This document shows, piece by piece, positions 26,471-38,735 of a stretch of DNA of 64,000 nucleotides. Each line of letters begins with the position of its first letter. Positions within the stretch are counted from its first letter, which is position 1. A program made the translations under genes and the position numbers. Origin of the DNA: Blasia pusilla (taxonomy: Eukaryota; Marchantiophyta; Marchantiopsida; Blasiales); NCBI GenBank assembly GCA_050084515.1, contig CM114271.1, forward strand, positions 2,418,001 through 2,482,000. The letters run 5' to 3'. The notes under the pieces are model-generated. The model did not search any database, was not told the origin of the DNA, and saw only the letters and a program-made list of their open reading frames with translations.

Positions 26471-28107
26471 CTGTTTATGCCATCAAGATTCATTGCAATC
26501 ACGGAATTGATGGTGTCCGCCTGCGGTATGAGATACTCACTGGCACAGTTCAGAACTGGGGAGAAACAGGATTCTCCTAAATGAATCAAGGTAAAACTGC
26601 TTATTGAAGTGTAGAAATGAGGAGAGGTATCCATTGGGTTAGCTTAACTGGTTCCTCATACGATCAAACCTTTCCTAGGGAAACCATGGGCCTCTGAGTG
26701 TAGTAGGGAATTTTGTTTGGTAACCTAGATTCTCAGAAATCATGGGAATAACAGAGTTCCTGGAATGTGAGTGCACAGTGAAATAACCCCTCATTTTTTT
26801 TGTCTTCCAAGTGTACTTCACGGAGGGCCTTCTACACTCTCGGGAAACATCATGATGTTGTGTAGTTATGGCTGGAGGGCTTCAGCTATCAGAATGAAGA
26901 AAACGGCGATGAGAAAGCTACATTTTAACATTTTAATGTTAAAATGGTAAATTACCCATTTTTATCATCACAAACAGAAGAAAATGTTCGCCGTGGTCAA
27001 AAAATGTGCATATCATCCCTCAAATTTCAGCAGGACTTGACTGCTACTGACCTGCGTCGGTCTGACAGTGGCTGATGGGGTGGTATGGTAGCCAAGAACT
27101 ATTAAAGTTGTATTCATCCAATGCAACGTCAGGCTTCTGCTGAGTTTGATCAATTGGATTGATTGAAGAGTGAAGGGATTTTTGAGGATTGTGTTACGGT
27201 GGCATCTAGGTGTAATGGATGAAAAAGTTTCTGTGCAAGATGATTCCATGAACAAAATCAATGTATGGTGGATGATATGTGAAGGTTTAGAGAAACATGA
27301 TATGTGAAAGTTTAGGTTGATGGCACTTAAATTCTACAGTAGTACACTTTGGAATGAAACCCAATCAGCGCTGGAGTGGAGAGTTCGTAGATTCCTTGCA
27401 AACATAGAATTTGCAGTGCGCATATGTGGAATCACCATTCAATCGTCGTGTTCTTGAATACTCAATACTAGAAAAATAAACCATTGCCATTGCCTATTAC
27501 AAGTTTCAAACAGAGTTGCATTCCATTATAGACTGAGAATGTACTGTGTCCTACTAGGCCCTATCTGAACACTTCAGGATCCACTGTCCGCAACCAGGTA
27601 AATACTGGTCTGACCTAGATGGGCCAGGAGCATCTTGTATTCTTCAAAAGGTGGTATCTGGATTACAATATTTAGTATTCTTCTCCAGCAGCAATCCTCT
27701 TTGTTTTCACCACGAAGACCAATCTACGACTCTGGAGTATGTAATACTCCTTGCTAATCCTGCTAATTTCAGCTTGATTCACTGTCCATTTCCGACTGGA
27801 GACCCACCTATGGAATGAACTCACCCGGACTAATCGTATCGTGAGAGCAGTGGTACTTGCAATGCACACCTGTGGAGGCCAATATGGATGGCATATTTGC
27901 AGCCACGGTTCCAGTGTCTGCCAGTACCTTCCTCTGACAACACCCTGCATTGTTTCGGGTGGGCCATAATTCCATTGCCACCCTCATACATGCAAGTATC
28001 TTCCGTGCTTGCTTCCTGCATAGTTACAGTTGGGATAGTCGTTGAAGTCTCGGTTCTCCTTCATTGGACACTGCCCAACAGCCAATAAGCATACATTAGA
28101 TATACAT

Positions 28108-28440
28108 GTCTGATGGTAGAAAACTTCCACCTCGATTTCCAGCAGTAGTTGGGTGTAGGGTACTTGAGATCCAGCACTGGGAGCCTATATTAGTCATACA
28201 CTGTTGACGTTAGAGAGCAGCAGCAGAAGCTCACTTCAACTTGATTTCCAATGGTAGCTGGGAGCATGTGTTAGACACACATGTTCATTGGTAGAGAATA
28301 TGGGCAGAGGTTCACTTCCAAATTTTCATGGTAGAGAACATGAGCAGATGATACTCTCTTCTGATCTCCATTGGAGGTTGGGGTGTAGGGTACTCAAAAT
28401 CCAACTTTGGGTCAACCCAACATCAAGAAGTAGAGTGAAC
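28108..28440. repeat. Diverged repeat cluster
   Basis: Phrases such as GTTGGGTGTAGGGTACT (28148) and GTTGGGGTGTAGGGTACT (28376), and GGTAGAGAATATGGGCAGA and GGTAGAGAACATGAGCAGA (about 28291 and 28330), recur in the same orientation. The cluster is an old, rearranged tandem array. Confidence 0.6.
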
Positions 28441-29118
28441 CACTTCAAGTGTAGAGATTACCAAACATCTTGAGGATGAATGGAGAGCTTTTAGTATTTT
28501 TTCAAAGTACTTTGTGGCAATTGAGTGGTTAAAGTCTAGAATACTCCACTTCAAAATGCAAGTGAATTGAAAGCTTACATAGGTTGCTGGAATTGGATTA
28601 GATTAGTGAGAGTTAAACTCACACATGTAGACAAACATAATCCAAGTGAAATATGTTGTAGACATATACTTTCCATGAGAAGAGAGTAGAGTGAGAATGC
28701 TGCAAATTAAACTCCTTCATCGTTGGAGTTACAATGATGGAACAAGTGCCTAAAAAACTTGAGCACATTGAGCTCCCTTCACAGAAATCTCAAAACTTTG
28801 GATCCCATTGAGTAACAAGCAAGCAATACCAATGGATCTCATTTGGCATCAAGATTCCATAGGTTGAGTCGATACATAAAATTAACCAAAAATACATGGC
28901 ACAAACCTCACATCCAAAAGGGGAGGGACTATCCCTCTGGATGTGAGACAAAGAGTATACATATGAAGGGAAGGGGTGATGTTTACTAATCTCTCAACTG
29001 AGTGGTATGATTTAGACAATCATAATTAGATTCCAAAGATGAAACCATTCCCTCTAATAGTGTGTCAATTGGGTTTGAATGGATTGCCTCCCAATCGGGC
29101 ATCTAGAATACTATTTCT

Positions 29119-29312
29119 AGGAGGTATAGACTAGAGCGATGCAAAGTGAAGTCAATTCACTATGACACATGATGAGGCACATTCAATTAATTTCTTCTCA
29201 AAGGAATAGCTAGGAGGTATAGTGCATTGGACTAGAGAGATGCAAAATGAAGTCAATTCAACATGACACATGATGAGGCACACTCAATTAATTTCTTCTC
29301 AAAGGAAAAGAG
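29119..29312. repeat. Tandem duplication, two units of about 95 bp
   Basis: Each unit starts GGAGGTATAG and ends with AATTAATTTCTTCTCAAAGGAA. Units are about 29119-29213 and 29214-29312, nearly identical apart from a short insertion (TGCATTGG) and point changes. Confidence 0.9.
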
Positions 29313-30679
29313 AGTATTGCAACATAAGATTATTTTATCCACTAACGTACATAGAATCCAATCACTGCCGGACATCGTCGAATAACTTCAAAGCAAAGAC
29401 CTCGACATGGCTTGACCATTATGTAGGAGACATTGTCTGCCACAGTTGAGGTTGGAGGTCCATAGATTGTTGGAGTAGACCCGTTCTCTGCAAAGTTGAG
29501 TCCAGTTCCAGCAATACTGCCTGGTGCTACTTTACATTGGGGGAACGCCATGGCGCAAAGCTGAATAGTGCCAGAATGAAAGTTTTTTTAAATGTGTCAT
29601 TATCACAAGGACTAGGCATCTTTGACTTGCAATCATGTGAAGTTGTTCTAGTGCTCTCTTTTTTATTGAGTACATTCATAAGTTTGATTTGTTTGGTGTT
29701 GGGATCGAATCTTCTTACATAAAGCATGTGAATTGAAAACCAAAGAATTTTTTCTTACCTTCTCCTTGAATATTAAATATGTGTGTGGAAAAGTGGAGGA
29801 AGGAAAGTATCATGGATGGAATGACTTACAAAATATCTGTATGCAGCTAAGCATTCTCCGCATGGATGCCTTAGAAAGCGGCAATCTCCCAATGTCAACA
29901 AACTCTGCAGTGAGGTTCAATGATACTAATTTTTAAACTAATTTTTATTTTATTTTACATGTGTACTAATGAGCATACTTGTATCATGCACTTTTTTTTC
30001 TTCATGGTTGACATTAGTGTTCTATCTACCAAAAGACTTTACACTTGTTAAATATTCACAATGCTTGAGTTTCCGCCATACTATTAATTTTTTTCTTAAT
30101 GTTTGAATTTCATTTCAAAAAAATTATTCTCATCATTCAAGGATAAAATTTAATATGAATTCATTTCGTTGGAGACATTAAATCCTTCAATATTTTATTA
30201 AATATATCTTATAATTAATTTCAAATATAAATACATAAATAGATCTCATAGATGCTAAAACTCTTCGATAGGATCTTGGAAAAGATAAGGAACTTTTGAT
30301 CTAATATGATGAAGGAAACTTTCATGAAAACGTTATTCTAAAAATTCCCTAGATCTATGGCGTAAAGAACTTATGAGGGGCCTCTAGTCTTTTCAACTAT
30401 CCATTGGGGTTGGGGCCCCGAAATTTAGAGGCATAAAGCATGGTCAGGATGACCATGGCTTTGAAGAGAATTTTTATTGGTATATTTCATAGTTCCATCA
30501 TTTTGCAATTTGACTTGATTACTATGTGGACATCTTAGTTCTACGTTGATTTAATTATGACTTCCATCGATTTTTTACCGGTTGTTGGATTTATAACTTT
30601 AAGTCACACTTTCAGAATGAACTACTTGCCTACAATCTCTATAGCTCCCTTTCTTGATCCTTGAACCAAAGTAAAGCAT

Positions 30680-30960
30680 GTAATTGGTGCACAACTAAGA
30701 ATTAAAAACCAAAGATGATTATCTTGGTTTTCAACATATTGACTTCCATTCTTGATTTGTTGTAGAAGCTTGAGAATACTTCAGATAGAGCTAAAGTCTC
30801 TTTTGAGTTCTCAAAATCATAATAATGTCATCCACGTACAACAACAACAATGTCAAGAAATACGCTAGTTTAAGTGGATTATCACTTATCTCATAGAGGA
30901 GTTTCTCAAGTTTATTGATGTAGAGCCCAAATCATGTAGGTGATGAAAGGTAGTCTTATT
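30680..30960 (-). pseudogene. Non-LTR (LINE) reverse transcriptase remnant
   Basis: On the minus strand a frame reads FGLYINKLEKLLYEIS and then LLLLYVDDIIMI. A shifted frame gives SRMEVNMLKTKIIIFGF. The order 'FG-Y-I-KLE', a YxDD box, then 'VN--KTK---F' is that of LINE RT domains. Two stops precede the block and a frameshift follows the YVDD. It is a short, old fragment. Confidence 0.7.
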
Positions 30961-31821
<861 letters not shown>

Positions 31822-32179
31822 GTATTGCAACAAAGCGGACTAAACAATCTCTCCTAACTTGAAAACATAACTAATTCAATGAATTGAAAGATAGATTATA
31901 AATTTACCTCCATTCTTAAATAATAGCAATGTGCAAACATATCTTCCTTTTGACCTGGAGAATATCCTGTATTTGATTCCACCCTTGCTGTATAGTTGAT
32001 TAAATTTGCTGCGAATGACCAAAAAATTCAAATCAAGAAGTATTCAAATCACAGATCATCAACACTAATAACTTGAATAAGAAGTCACTTATTTTTATTT
32101 TATGAAATAGAATTCCCATCTAGAAAAAAAAGATTATGTATCAAGACAAATGAGTGCAAGATTTGTCCAAAGATCTAAA
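31822..32179. other. AT-rich spacer, nothing recognised
   Basis: About 360 bp of AT-rich sequence between the compound microsatellite and the presumed 5' LTR of element B. No open frame with a known motif. Confidence 0.5.
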
Positions 32180-33150
32180 TTGTTGCAAGATCCGGCCAAG
32201 GGGTGAGAACCGGACTTGGGACGCAGCTATATAGCGTTTGGAGTTTCCAACTGTACTTTTGACCATAACTTTTAGTTCCAAGATGCATTTGGGACGACTA
32301 AAGTAGCGTTGGAAAGCTTATGCAGAGCCACTTCCAACACACAAAGATTTTGGCAAAAACTTAAGCAGAAGCCGAGATATGGGCCAAGGTAGGGGGACCC
32401 CGGGGATTCCCAGAAGTACTAGTAAGGGAAAAAATATACACTTTAATAGAAACTGGGATGGAAAACCCATCGGGATAGAAAGGAGGGGGGACATATAGAG
32501 CCAAAAAACCTGCCGGCCGAAATCGGCCCTAAAGAGACAGAAGGGGGCCTCCCCCCCCTAATGACTAAAATCACCAATAACAGAGACAATATCAACAACA
32601 TCAATAGAACTATGGCTACTACTAAGTGGGCCTCTAGCATTAGCGTCTCTAGTAAGGGGGAAGGTCTCCAAGGGTGCTTGAGACCCGAACCCCACTTTGG
32701 GCGCCACGGGGCGACTCAAGGACAAGGAATGGATTGGCAGTTTTGGCATTGGGATTTAAACCCCAAACCAAGTCCAATAGAGTGGATTTTGGAGGTCCCT
32801 ATTAGATTCCAACTCGCTATTGATATTTTTGAGTCTCGGTTGGGGGCTCATGCGAGGACCATTGGACAGTTATTACTGCTAGGTGCGCACATGCCGTTTT
32901 AGGTCCTTGGACTAATGAGAAAGTCTGTCCCAAGTCTCGCAAGACTGGCCTCTGTTAGGAACCTAGGAATGAGGGAAGGTTGAGCTTCATGAGGTGCCGA
33001 GTCGAGGACTTGGTGGGTTGGAAGGCTGCTTGACCCAATCTAGACTAACGTGAGTGTGTTTGGCTGCAGGTCGGCGATGAGAGCGTGTCCTACTCAACGT
33101 ACGCTTCCGCAACTATATGATTGATGTTCAAGAAGAGTAGGCATACGACA
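32180..33150 (+). repeat. 5' LTR of element B
   Basis: The sequence up to 33150 directly precedes the primer-binding site and is closely similar over most of its length to a second copy at 53953-54768. Shared landmarks are GGTGAGAA at the left, TTTTGACCATAA, GCAGAAGCCGAGATATGG, GGAGGTCCCTATT and CTAACGTGAGTGTGTTTGG. The left end is approximate. A 220-bp insertion (32429-32648) is absent from the other copy. Confidence 0.82.
32429..32648 (-). mobile_element. Short insertion with 10-bp target-site duplication, probable 5'-truncated LINE tail
   Basis: The insertion is flanked by CTAGTAAGGG at 32419-32428 and 32649-32658, which occurs once at the matching site of the second LTR copy. On the minus strand it ends in an A/T-rich tail (AGTGTATATTTTTTCCC) and has no inverted terminal repeats. 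These features fit a retroposed, 5'-truncated non-LTR fragment. Confidence 0.65.
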
Positions 33151-33152
33151 TG

Positions 33153-33164
33153 TGGTATCAAAGC
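33153..33164 (+). promoter_or_regulatory. Primer-binding site of element B (tRNA-Met type)
   Basis: TGGTATCAAAGC lies 2 bp after the LTR end. It resembles the complement of the 3' end of plant initiator tRNA-Met (TGGTATCAGAGC), with one difference. Confidence 0.85.
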
Positions 33165-33265
33165 TAATCCTTGGTGAGCAAGAACTTGGGGTCGTGGGAG
33201 CAACCGGATGCTTGGGGAGCGGAGCGCAAGAAACAAGGAGGAGATCTGAGTGTGGCGGCTTGAAG

Positions 33266-34110
33266 ATGGCAACCGAGGGAGATGAACCACACAAATTCCG
33301 AATCAAGTGGCGTGAACCGGAAGACAAACCGATGCCGGATTGGGAGCCAGTGGAGGAGACGCCGACTCTTGAGGTACCAAACACCATACATGAGGGTGTC
33401 CCAAACACAGACTCTCCCGTAGAGCCAATGGCTCCAAACTCAAGTGAACCGGGCATTCTATGCCTTAATGATGAACAATATGAAGATGATGACTGAGCAA
33501 GTGTTCCTGCAAAGCAAGCGGATTCTAGAGCTCGAGTCGGACCTAGCTTCAAGTTCCGGTAAAAAGCTTTGCAAGATGAATCTGCCCACGCCTTTCACTA
33601 GAGTGGGGCGGTCTTGCAAGGTGAAAGATTCCCTTATGGAGATGGAATACTACTTTGAGGCGCAAAGGGAAATAGAACAGGATAAGGTGGCAGTGGCTAT
33701 CACCTTCCTAAAGGATCATGCGCTACAATGGTGGACAATGCAGCGAGAAGAACATCTGACCGGTGGTTCACCTCTGAGTTGGGAGGAGTTCAAGATGCTG
33801 ATTGATGACCAATTCATCCCAGAGTACCAAGAGATCCACGATAAGGTAGAGCTCGTGCAACTACTGCAGACTCGGTCCCTTAGCGCTTATGTGAGGGAGT
33901 TTAGCGCGAAGTTAAACTCCATCCCTAAAATTGATTAGGCATCTGAGATAGCGATCTTCATTGGTGAACTCAAACCAAGTGAGGAGAAGGCCTTGTACAG
34001 AATGCCGGAGTTGCCAAACATTTGCGTGGAGCTTTTGAGGCTCGCAGAGCGATTGGGGATGATGAGGTCCAAACACCGAAGCCCTTCGAGACGAAAAGTT
34101 TTTCCAAGAG
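33266..34110 (+). pseudogene. Gag, element B
   Basis: The first likely ATG is at 33266 (MATEGDEPHKF). A frame change occurs near 33480. The main part has EMEYYFEAQREIEQDKVAVA and then HALQWWTMQ, followed by WEEFKMLIDDQFIP, the retrotransposon gag domain with its conserved W and F positions. A stop (33936) separates the last part, which continues in frame with IGELKPSEEKALYRM. Confidence 0.88.
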
Positions 34111-34252
34111 TTTGAAAAACAAAGGGGCACCCAAGAGAGCCTGGAGTGGGGTTGAGCAAGACAAAGGAGAGTCTCTCAACCCAGCAACAAAGTGACATGA
34201 ACGCCATGCTAAGCCAAAGGGAGTGCAACATCTGAAGTGAGGAAACGGCAAG

Positions 34253-34310
34253 GTGATATGCTACAACTGTGGCAAACTTGGGCACATGGGGAAGGGATGC
34301 TCCAAACCGA
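34253..34310 (+). pseudogene. CCHC zinc knuckle of gag, element B
   Basis: CYNCGKLGHMGKGC is a complete CX2CX4HX4C nucleocapsid knuckle, in a different frame from the gag core. Confidence 0.9.
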
Positions 34311-34429
34311 AGGTTAGTAATGGTAGTATGATTGCATTAGCTGCTAAGCACTTATCGGCGAGAGGTCTAGAGACCTCCCTTCAAGTCACCAAGAGGACGC
34401 CCAACTTGGTGTACCTAAGATCCAAGATT

Positions 34430-34840
34430 GCTAATTGTGATGTGATGTTGCTTGTGGACAAAGGCCATTGAGGTTGCTATAGGTGCTTCGCACTCCTTCC
34501 TAAGCCCAAGAATCATGAAGGAGTTGGGTTTGTCAACCTCTAAGGCGGACGAGCCCATTTGAGTAGGTTTTTCCAAAGGCAAGTCTCATCAAACTTCCAA
34601 GTTGGTGTTGGGTTTGACGATAAGATGTGGAGTATTCAAGTTGAAGGAGAATTTTACAGTGTGCGAGATGGATGGCATTGACGGAGTCTTGAGGAACACA
34701 TTCCTAGATGCGTATGAGGTGGAGGTGAGACAAAATCCATTGAGGTTGAGCATCTTAGTAAAAGGAAAACGGTTGTAGGTGAGATTGGTTTGCGAGATGC
34801 CCGTGAGAAAGGAGTTGGTCAACGCCATTACGAGGAGGAG
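34430..34840 (+). pseudogene. Aspartic protease region, element B
   Basis: A damaged active-site region (MLLVDKGH, stop, then in another frame GASHSFLSPRIMKELGL) marks the retropepsin. It is followed by FKLKENFTVCEMDGIDGV, a typical beta-strand block of gypsy proteases. The active site itself carries a small insertion and frame change. Confidence 0.75.
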
Positions 34841-35139
34841 TCTAATTGAGTTGGAAGACGGGTTCCTTTGCTTACTTAATGAGACAAGTTCAGGACATCA
34901 CAAGTGACAAGTGCAGAGATCAAGATGCGACTTCGAGGGGAATCCTAGGGCTGCTACAAAGAGTAGTCAGGGAGTTTGGTAATATCTTGACACGTGAGCT
35001 TCTGAACGAGTTCCCACCGCATAGGGCAGTCGATTATACGATAGAGGCCATTCCTAGATCTCAACCATCTAAGGTCCATCTTCCAAGGCCCCACACATAT
35101 TGTACCAAGAGGAGCTTGCACAGTTGAAAAAGCAGATAA

Positions 35140-35700
35140 GTGAGCTCTTACAGTAGAGCTACATCAGAACCAGCAAGTTACCATATGAAGGAGGTTGTTC
35201 TCTTTGTGAAGAAGAAGGATGGAAAGATGAGACTCTGTGTGGATTACTGTGCGTTGAATAAGATGACGGTGAGAAAAAATTACCCTCTTCTGAGGATCGA
35301 TGACCACTTTGATAGATTGTTAGGGGCAAAGTACTTCAATAGGATAGACTTGAAGTCAAGATATTACCAAATTCGGATTGCTGAAGCGGATGTGGAAAAG
35401 ACTGTGTATGGAACAAGATATGGCTCGTTTGAGTTTGTGGTGATGCCCTTTGGTTTATGTAATACACCTCCGATGTTCACCACATTGATGAACTCCATTT
35501 TTCACAAGGAGATGGATGAGTATGTGATCATTTAGATAGATGATATACTCATCTATTCGAAGTCACTAAAGGAGCACACTCGACACTTGAGAGAGGTGTT
35601 GTCGAAACTAAGGGTGAAGAAGCTATACATGAATATGGAAAAGAGTGAGTTTGGGTTCCGCAAGATCATGTTCTTGGATCATGTGCTTGCGAAGATTGAG
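35140..35700 (+). pseudogene. Reverse transcriptase, element B
   Basis: Motifs are VLFVKKKDGKMRLCVDYCAL, NYPLLRIDD, FNRIDLKSRYYQIRI and MPFGLCN. The catalytic box would be YIDD, but the Tyr codon is TAG (35533-35535), directly followed by IDDILIYSKS. The stop thus sits in the active site. The frame continues to about 35700 and then shifts. Confidence 0.9.
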
Positions 35701-35828
35701 TTAGTCCAAATATATACAAGATGAAAGCCATCGCCGAGTGGAAACCACCTTCCAGAATGAAGGGAATGAGGAGGTTGATTGGTGCGGTGCAGTTCTAGTG
35801 TTCTACCGGACCTATATGAAGAATTTTT

Positions 35829-36330
35829 TTGGGGATTGTGAGACCTCTCACAGATTGGACCGCAAAATATGCTAACAAAACTTGGACCCAAGAAGTGAAT
35901 GATACGTTCAATCGAGTCAAGGAGATCCTATCGCATGAGCCAGTGCTGAAGTTTCCGCAGTTTGGCATGTCATTCGAGGTGCATACTGATGCTAGGGATT
36001 TTGCGATTGCAGGAATGTCGGTTTAGGGTTTAGGAAGGAAGACCTATAGAGTAAGAGAGCAAGAAGCTCAGCAACACTGTGACGAGGTGGCCTCTCATGA
36101 GAAAGAGTTGTTCGCGGTGGTCCATTGCTTGAGGAATTGGCGTCACTATTTGGGACTCCACACGACTCGAGTCTTCACCGATAACGTATCACTCAAGTAT
36201 TTTGAGACCCAAGATCGAGTGACACCGAAACAATTGCGATGGCATGATACCTTGCGCAATGATGAATGTGGAACTGATCCACAAGCCAAGGAAGGATAAT
36301 ATCATTCCAGATGCGTTGAGTCTCAAGGAT
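35829..36330 (+). pseudogene. RNase H, element B
   Basis: FEVHTDARDFAIAGMSV carries the first catalytic Asp. After a stop, ASHEKELFAVVHCLRNWRHYL carries the Glu and TRVFTDNVSLKYF the next Asp. Near 36240 the frame shifts and continues as ELIHKPRKDNIIPDALS. Confidence 0.9.
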
Positions 36331-36334
36331 GAGG

Positions 36335-37130
36335 ACATGCCATCGACAACACAAGTCTTGAGAGCAATGTTCACTAAGGAAACAAATGTGGAAAGAAGGA
36401 TTCGTGAGGGATACATGAAAGACACCTACGCAAGCGATTACGTAAAGAAGTTGAAGCAAGGCGAGAAGGTGGACAACATAAGTTTGAGGCATGGTTTGCT
36501 AAGGTTTAAGCAAAGCAGGATCTATGTGGGCGAAGGCAGGTTGCAAACCAAGGTGTTAGTGGAATGTCATGACGGGCCCTTGTCAGGGCATAAAAGAGAG
36601 AAATCCACGCTAGCTATTCTGGAAAAGAGGTTCTTCTAGCCCAACATGAAGGAAGATGTTGCTCAATATGTAAAGACTTGTGTAACCTGCCAGCAGAACA
36701 AAGTTTCTTATGCGAAGAAACAGGGCTTGGTGCACCCTTTTCCGATTCTGGACGGACCCTTTCAAAGTGTGAGTATGGAATTCATAACAAGTCTTCTAGA
36801 GTCTGAGATATACAATGCTATACTTGTGATAGTTGATCGGTTCAGTAAGTTGGGGAGATTCATGCCGACGGTGGATTCCGCGACGGCCTACACCACTTCT
36901 GAACTCTTCCTAGAAAGTTGGTGGCGCGCGCATAGGTTGCCTAGGAGTATTGTTTCAGATCAGGATCCAAAGTTTACCAATGCATTTTGGAAACACTTGT
37001 TGAGGAGGTTCAAGACCAAGCTGAATTTCAGCACGGCCTTCCATCCGTAGACGGATGGGCAGACGGAAAAGAAAAATTCCCTTGTGAACCAGTACTTAAG
37101 GAATTACGTGAGCGTAGACCAGCGAGATTG
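36335..37130 (+). pseudogene. Integrase, element B
   Basis: The zinc region ECHDGPLSGHK ... CVTCQQNK is present. In the core the first catalytic position reads SMEFITS: the usual Asp is Glu. The second Asp is in IVSDQDPKF. After a stop at about 37048 the line continues with TDGQTEK near the third acidic residue. The first-Asp change and the stops argue against activity. Confidence 0.88.
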
Positions 37131-37298
37131 GTTAAAGTGGCTGGGTATGGCTGAGTTTTGTTACAACTCAACCAGACATTCTGCAATTGGAGAATCTCCG
37201 TTTCTCTTGGCTTATGCACGTAAACCATAAGGGCCTCTTGACCTGGCCCTTCAAAGGGCATTACATCGGCACAGACCCGAAAAGCAACGACACAAGGT

Positions 37299-37727
37299 TT
37301 GTTAGCGGAGATGCGAGAATGGGAGGAGCTAGTAAGAAGAAACCTTGCAAAGGCTCAATTGAGGTATGTGAAGCATGCTGACAAGAGCAGGCACAAAGTA
37401 AGATTCCGAGTTGGGGAACAAGTGTGGTTGAGTGTGAAGAATCTTACTCTTATGAAGGAGTTGTCCGCGAAGCTATCTGCCAAGTATGTGATTAAGGCAA
37501 ACCTGTTCAAGCACGTGTATACATTGGAGCTAGCAGAAGAGTTCAAGATATATCCCACTTTCTATCTGTCATTGTTGAAGAAGTATCTTCAGGATAATGA
37601 GCGTCCCGAGCGAAGACAAATGGTAAGACTGCAGCCGATAATTGTGAATGAAGAACCAAAGTTTGAGATGGAGACCATCTTGCGTTCGAGGCGTAGGGCC
37701 AACAAGTTGTCATGTCTTTTAGGATAG
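37299..37727 (+). pseudogene. Integrase C-terminal part, element B
   Basis: KHADKSRHKVRFRVGEQVW and LAEEFKIYPTFYLSLLKKY correspond to the basic C-terminal region of gypsy integrases and the block before the chromodomain in chromoviruses. The frame ends exactly where the shared 0.5-kb repeat begins, and no chromodomain follows. Confidence 0.85.
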
Positions 37728-38223
37728 ATTGGTGAGATCTAGTAGAGTGCATTCTCGAGTAATGGAGGACAAGCTCAAGAGGTTGAGGATGACCTGTTGA
37801 GGCCTCGGGAAACCTGAGAGAGTAGGTTTCCCCTTCGTTTCGGCTCATTTGGAGCCATATTAAGGAACTTACTATTTTAGATAAGTACCAATTTGAGTAT
37901 ATGGCCGACTTTATATTTTTGGTATGTGGCCCTTGACCTCCTACATCAAGTCAAGAGCCAAGTAGGTAACTTGGGAGCATAGGTTACCATGGAGAGAGTT
38001 TGGGAGAGGGGAGGGGTATACCTCAAGGAGAGAGAGAGAGAACTTGAGAGCTCATTCTTTCTTTGTTGAACCTCTTGGCATGAGGCGGAGGAGCTATGGT
38101 CTTGCTTGCCTTATGTGTGTAACCCAAGCCTATGATGAGGAGAGTGGGTTTGGTTTGACATTGAGAGAGATATGTGAGAGTGCACTCATTTGAGAGCTAT
38201 GGTGTTGAGAGAGATTGGATCTT
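37725..38223 (+). repeat. Shared 0.5-kb repeat, copy 1
   Basis: From TAGATTGGTGAGATCTAG to GAGATTGGATCTT this segment matches 51848-52340 closely. It begins immediately after the integrase C-terminus of B, contains a purine-rich stretch and a possible LTR-like TGTTGAGGCC start at about 37795. Its nature is unknown: LTR of another gypsy family, or a separate element. Confidence 0.85.
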
Positions 38224-38272
38224 GATTTACAAAGAGAGAATGAGATTAATGAGAGACCTTCATGGGGGAGCG

Positions 38273-38706
38273 TGTGAGAAAACAAAAAGTGACGAAATCA
38301 CTGAAATCTTTACAAAACTTAGAGATACAAAGTGGCCTAGTCCGTCCATGCGCTCATAGAAGAGCTTTGATGGAATCTGACCTGGGAGATAACTCGACAT
38401 ACGAGAATGCGCTACCGCTGCGGCTCCCGACTATTTGACTACTCGGGAAAACTAGGGTTTTTACCTATTTTTCTTCGTTTCTATTAATAGAAAAATTTTG
38501 TAACCCTATATTGCATCAGAGTGCCCCGCACCTTGATGCAATATAGGGTTAGATAAACCTAGAAACGCTACTCCTAAAACCACCTACGTCATATTATTAT
38601 GACTCCTTCGACGTCTAAGTCGGAACCATCAATCTAGGCTTCTCCTCATACAAGGGGGCCGATCAGATTAATGGTGCTTAGAGAAGTGGATGTTGAGAAT
38701 CCAACA
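38273..38706 (-). repeat. 3' LTR of element F
   Basis: On the minus strand it starts TGTTGGATTCTCAAC and ends TTTTCTCACA (TG...CA). It is 434 bp and is similar to the other LTR apart from small indels. It contains an 18-bp inverted repeat (38501-38518 and 38534-38551). Confidence 0.95.
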
Positions 38707-38722
38707 CCCCCCCTCAATATCC
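38707..38722 (-). promoter_or_regulatory. Polypurine tract of element F
   Basis: On the minus strand the sequence directly before the 3' LTR is GATATTGAGGGGGGG, the plus-strand primer of reverse transcription. Confidence 0.85.
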
Positions 38723-38735
38723 ACTCTCATGTGGA

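Larger units (their letters stand above)
26471..30670. other. ARPC2 downstream region and intergenic DNA, no gene recognised
   Basis: The 3' UTR of ARPC2 should lie at the start of this block. Frames of 60-90 codons (27013-27261 -, 27672-27950 -, 29342-29551 -) show no known motifs. Two tandem-type repeats are annotated separately. From 29940 the sequence is strongly AT-rich. Confidence 0.5.
32180..37727 (+). mobile_element. Ty3/gypsy element B, broken, no 3' LTR
   Basis: The order on the plus strand is 5' LTR, tRNA-Met-type primer site, gag, zinc knuckle, protease, RT, RNase H and integrase, the gypsy order. The coding region has many stops and frame changes. No copy of the 5' LTR occurs at the 3' end; instead pol runs into a 0.5-kb repeat (37725-38223) and then copia element F. 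Confidence 0.92.
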
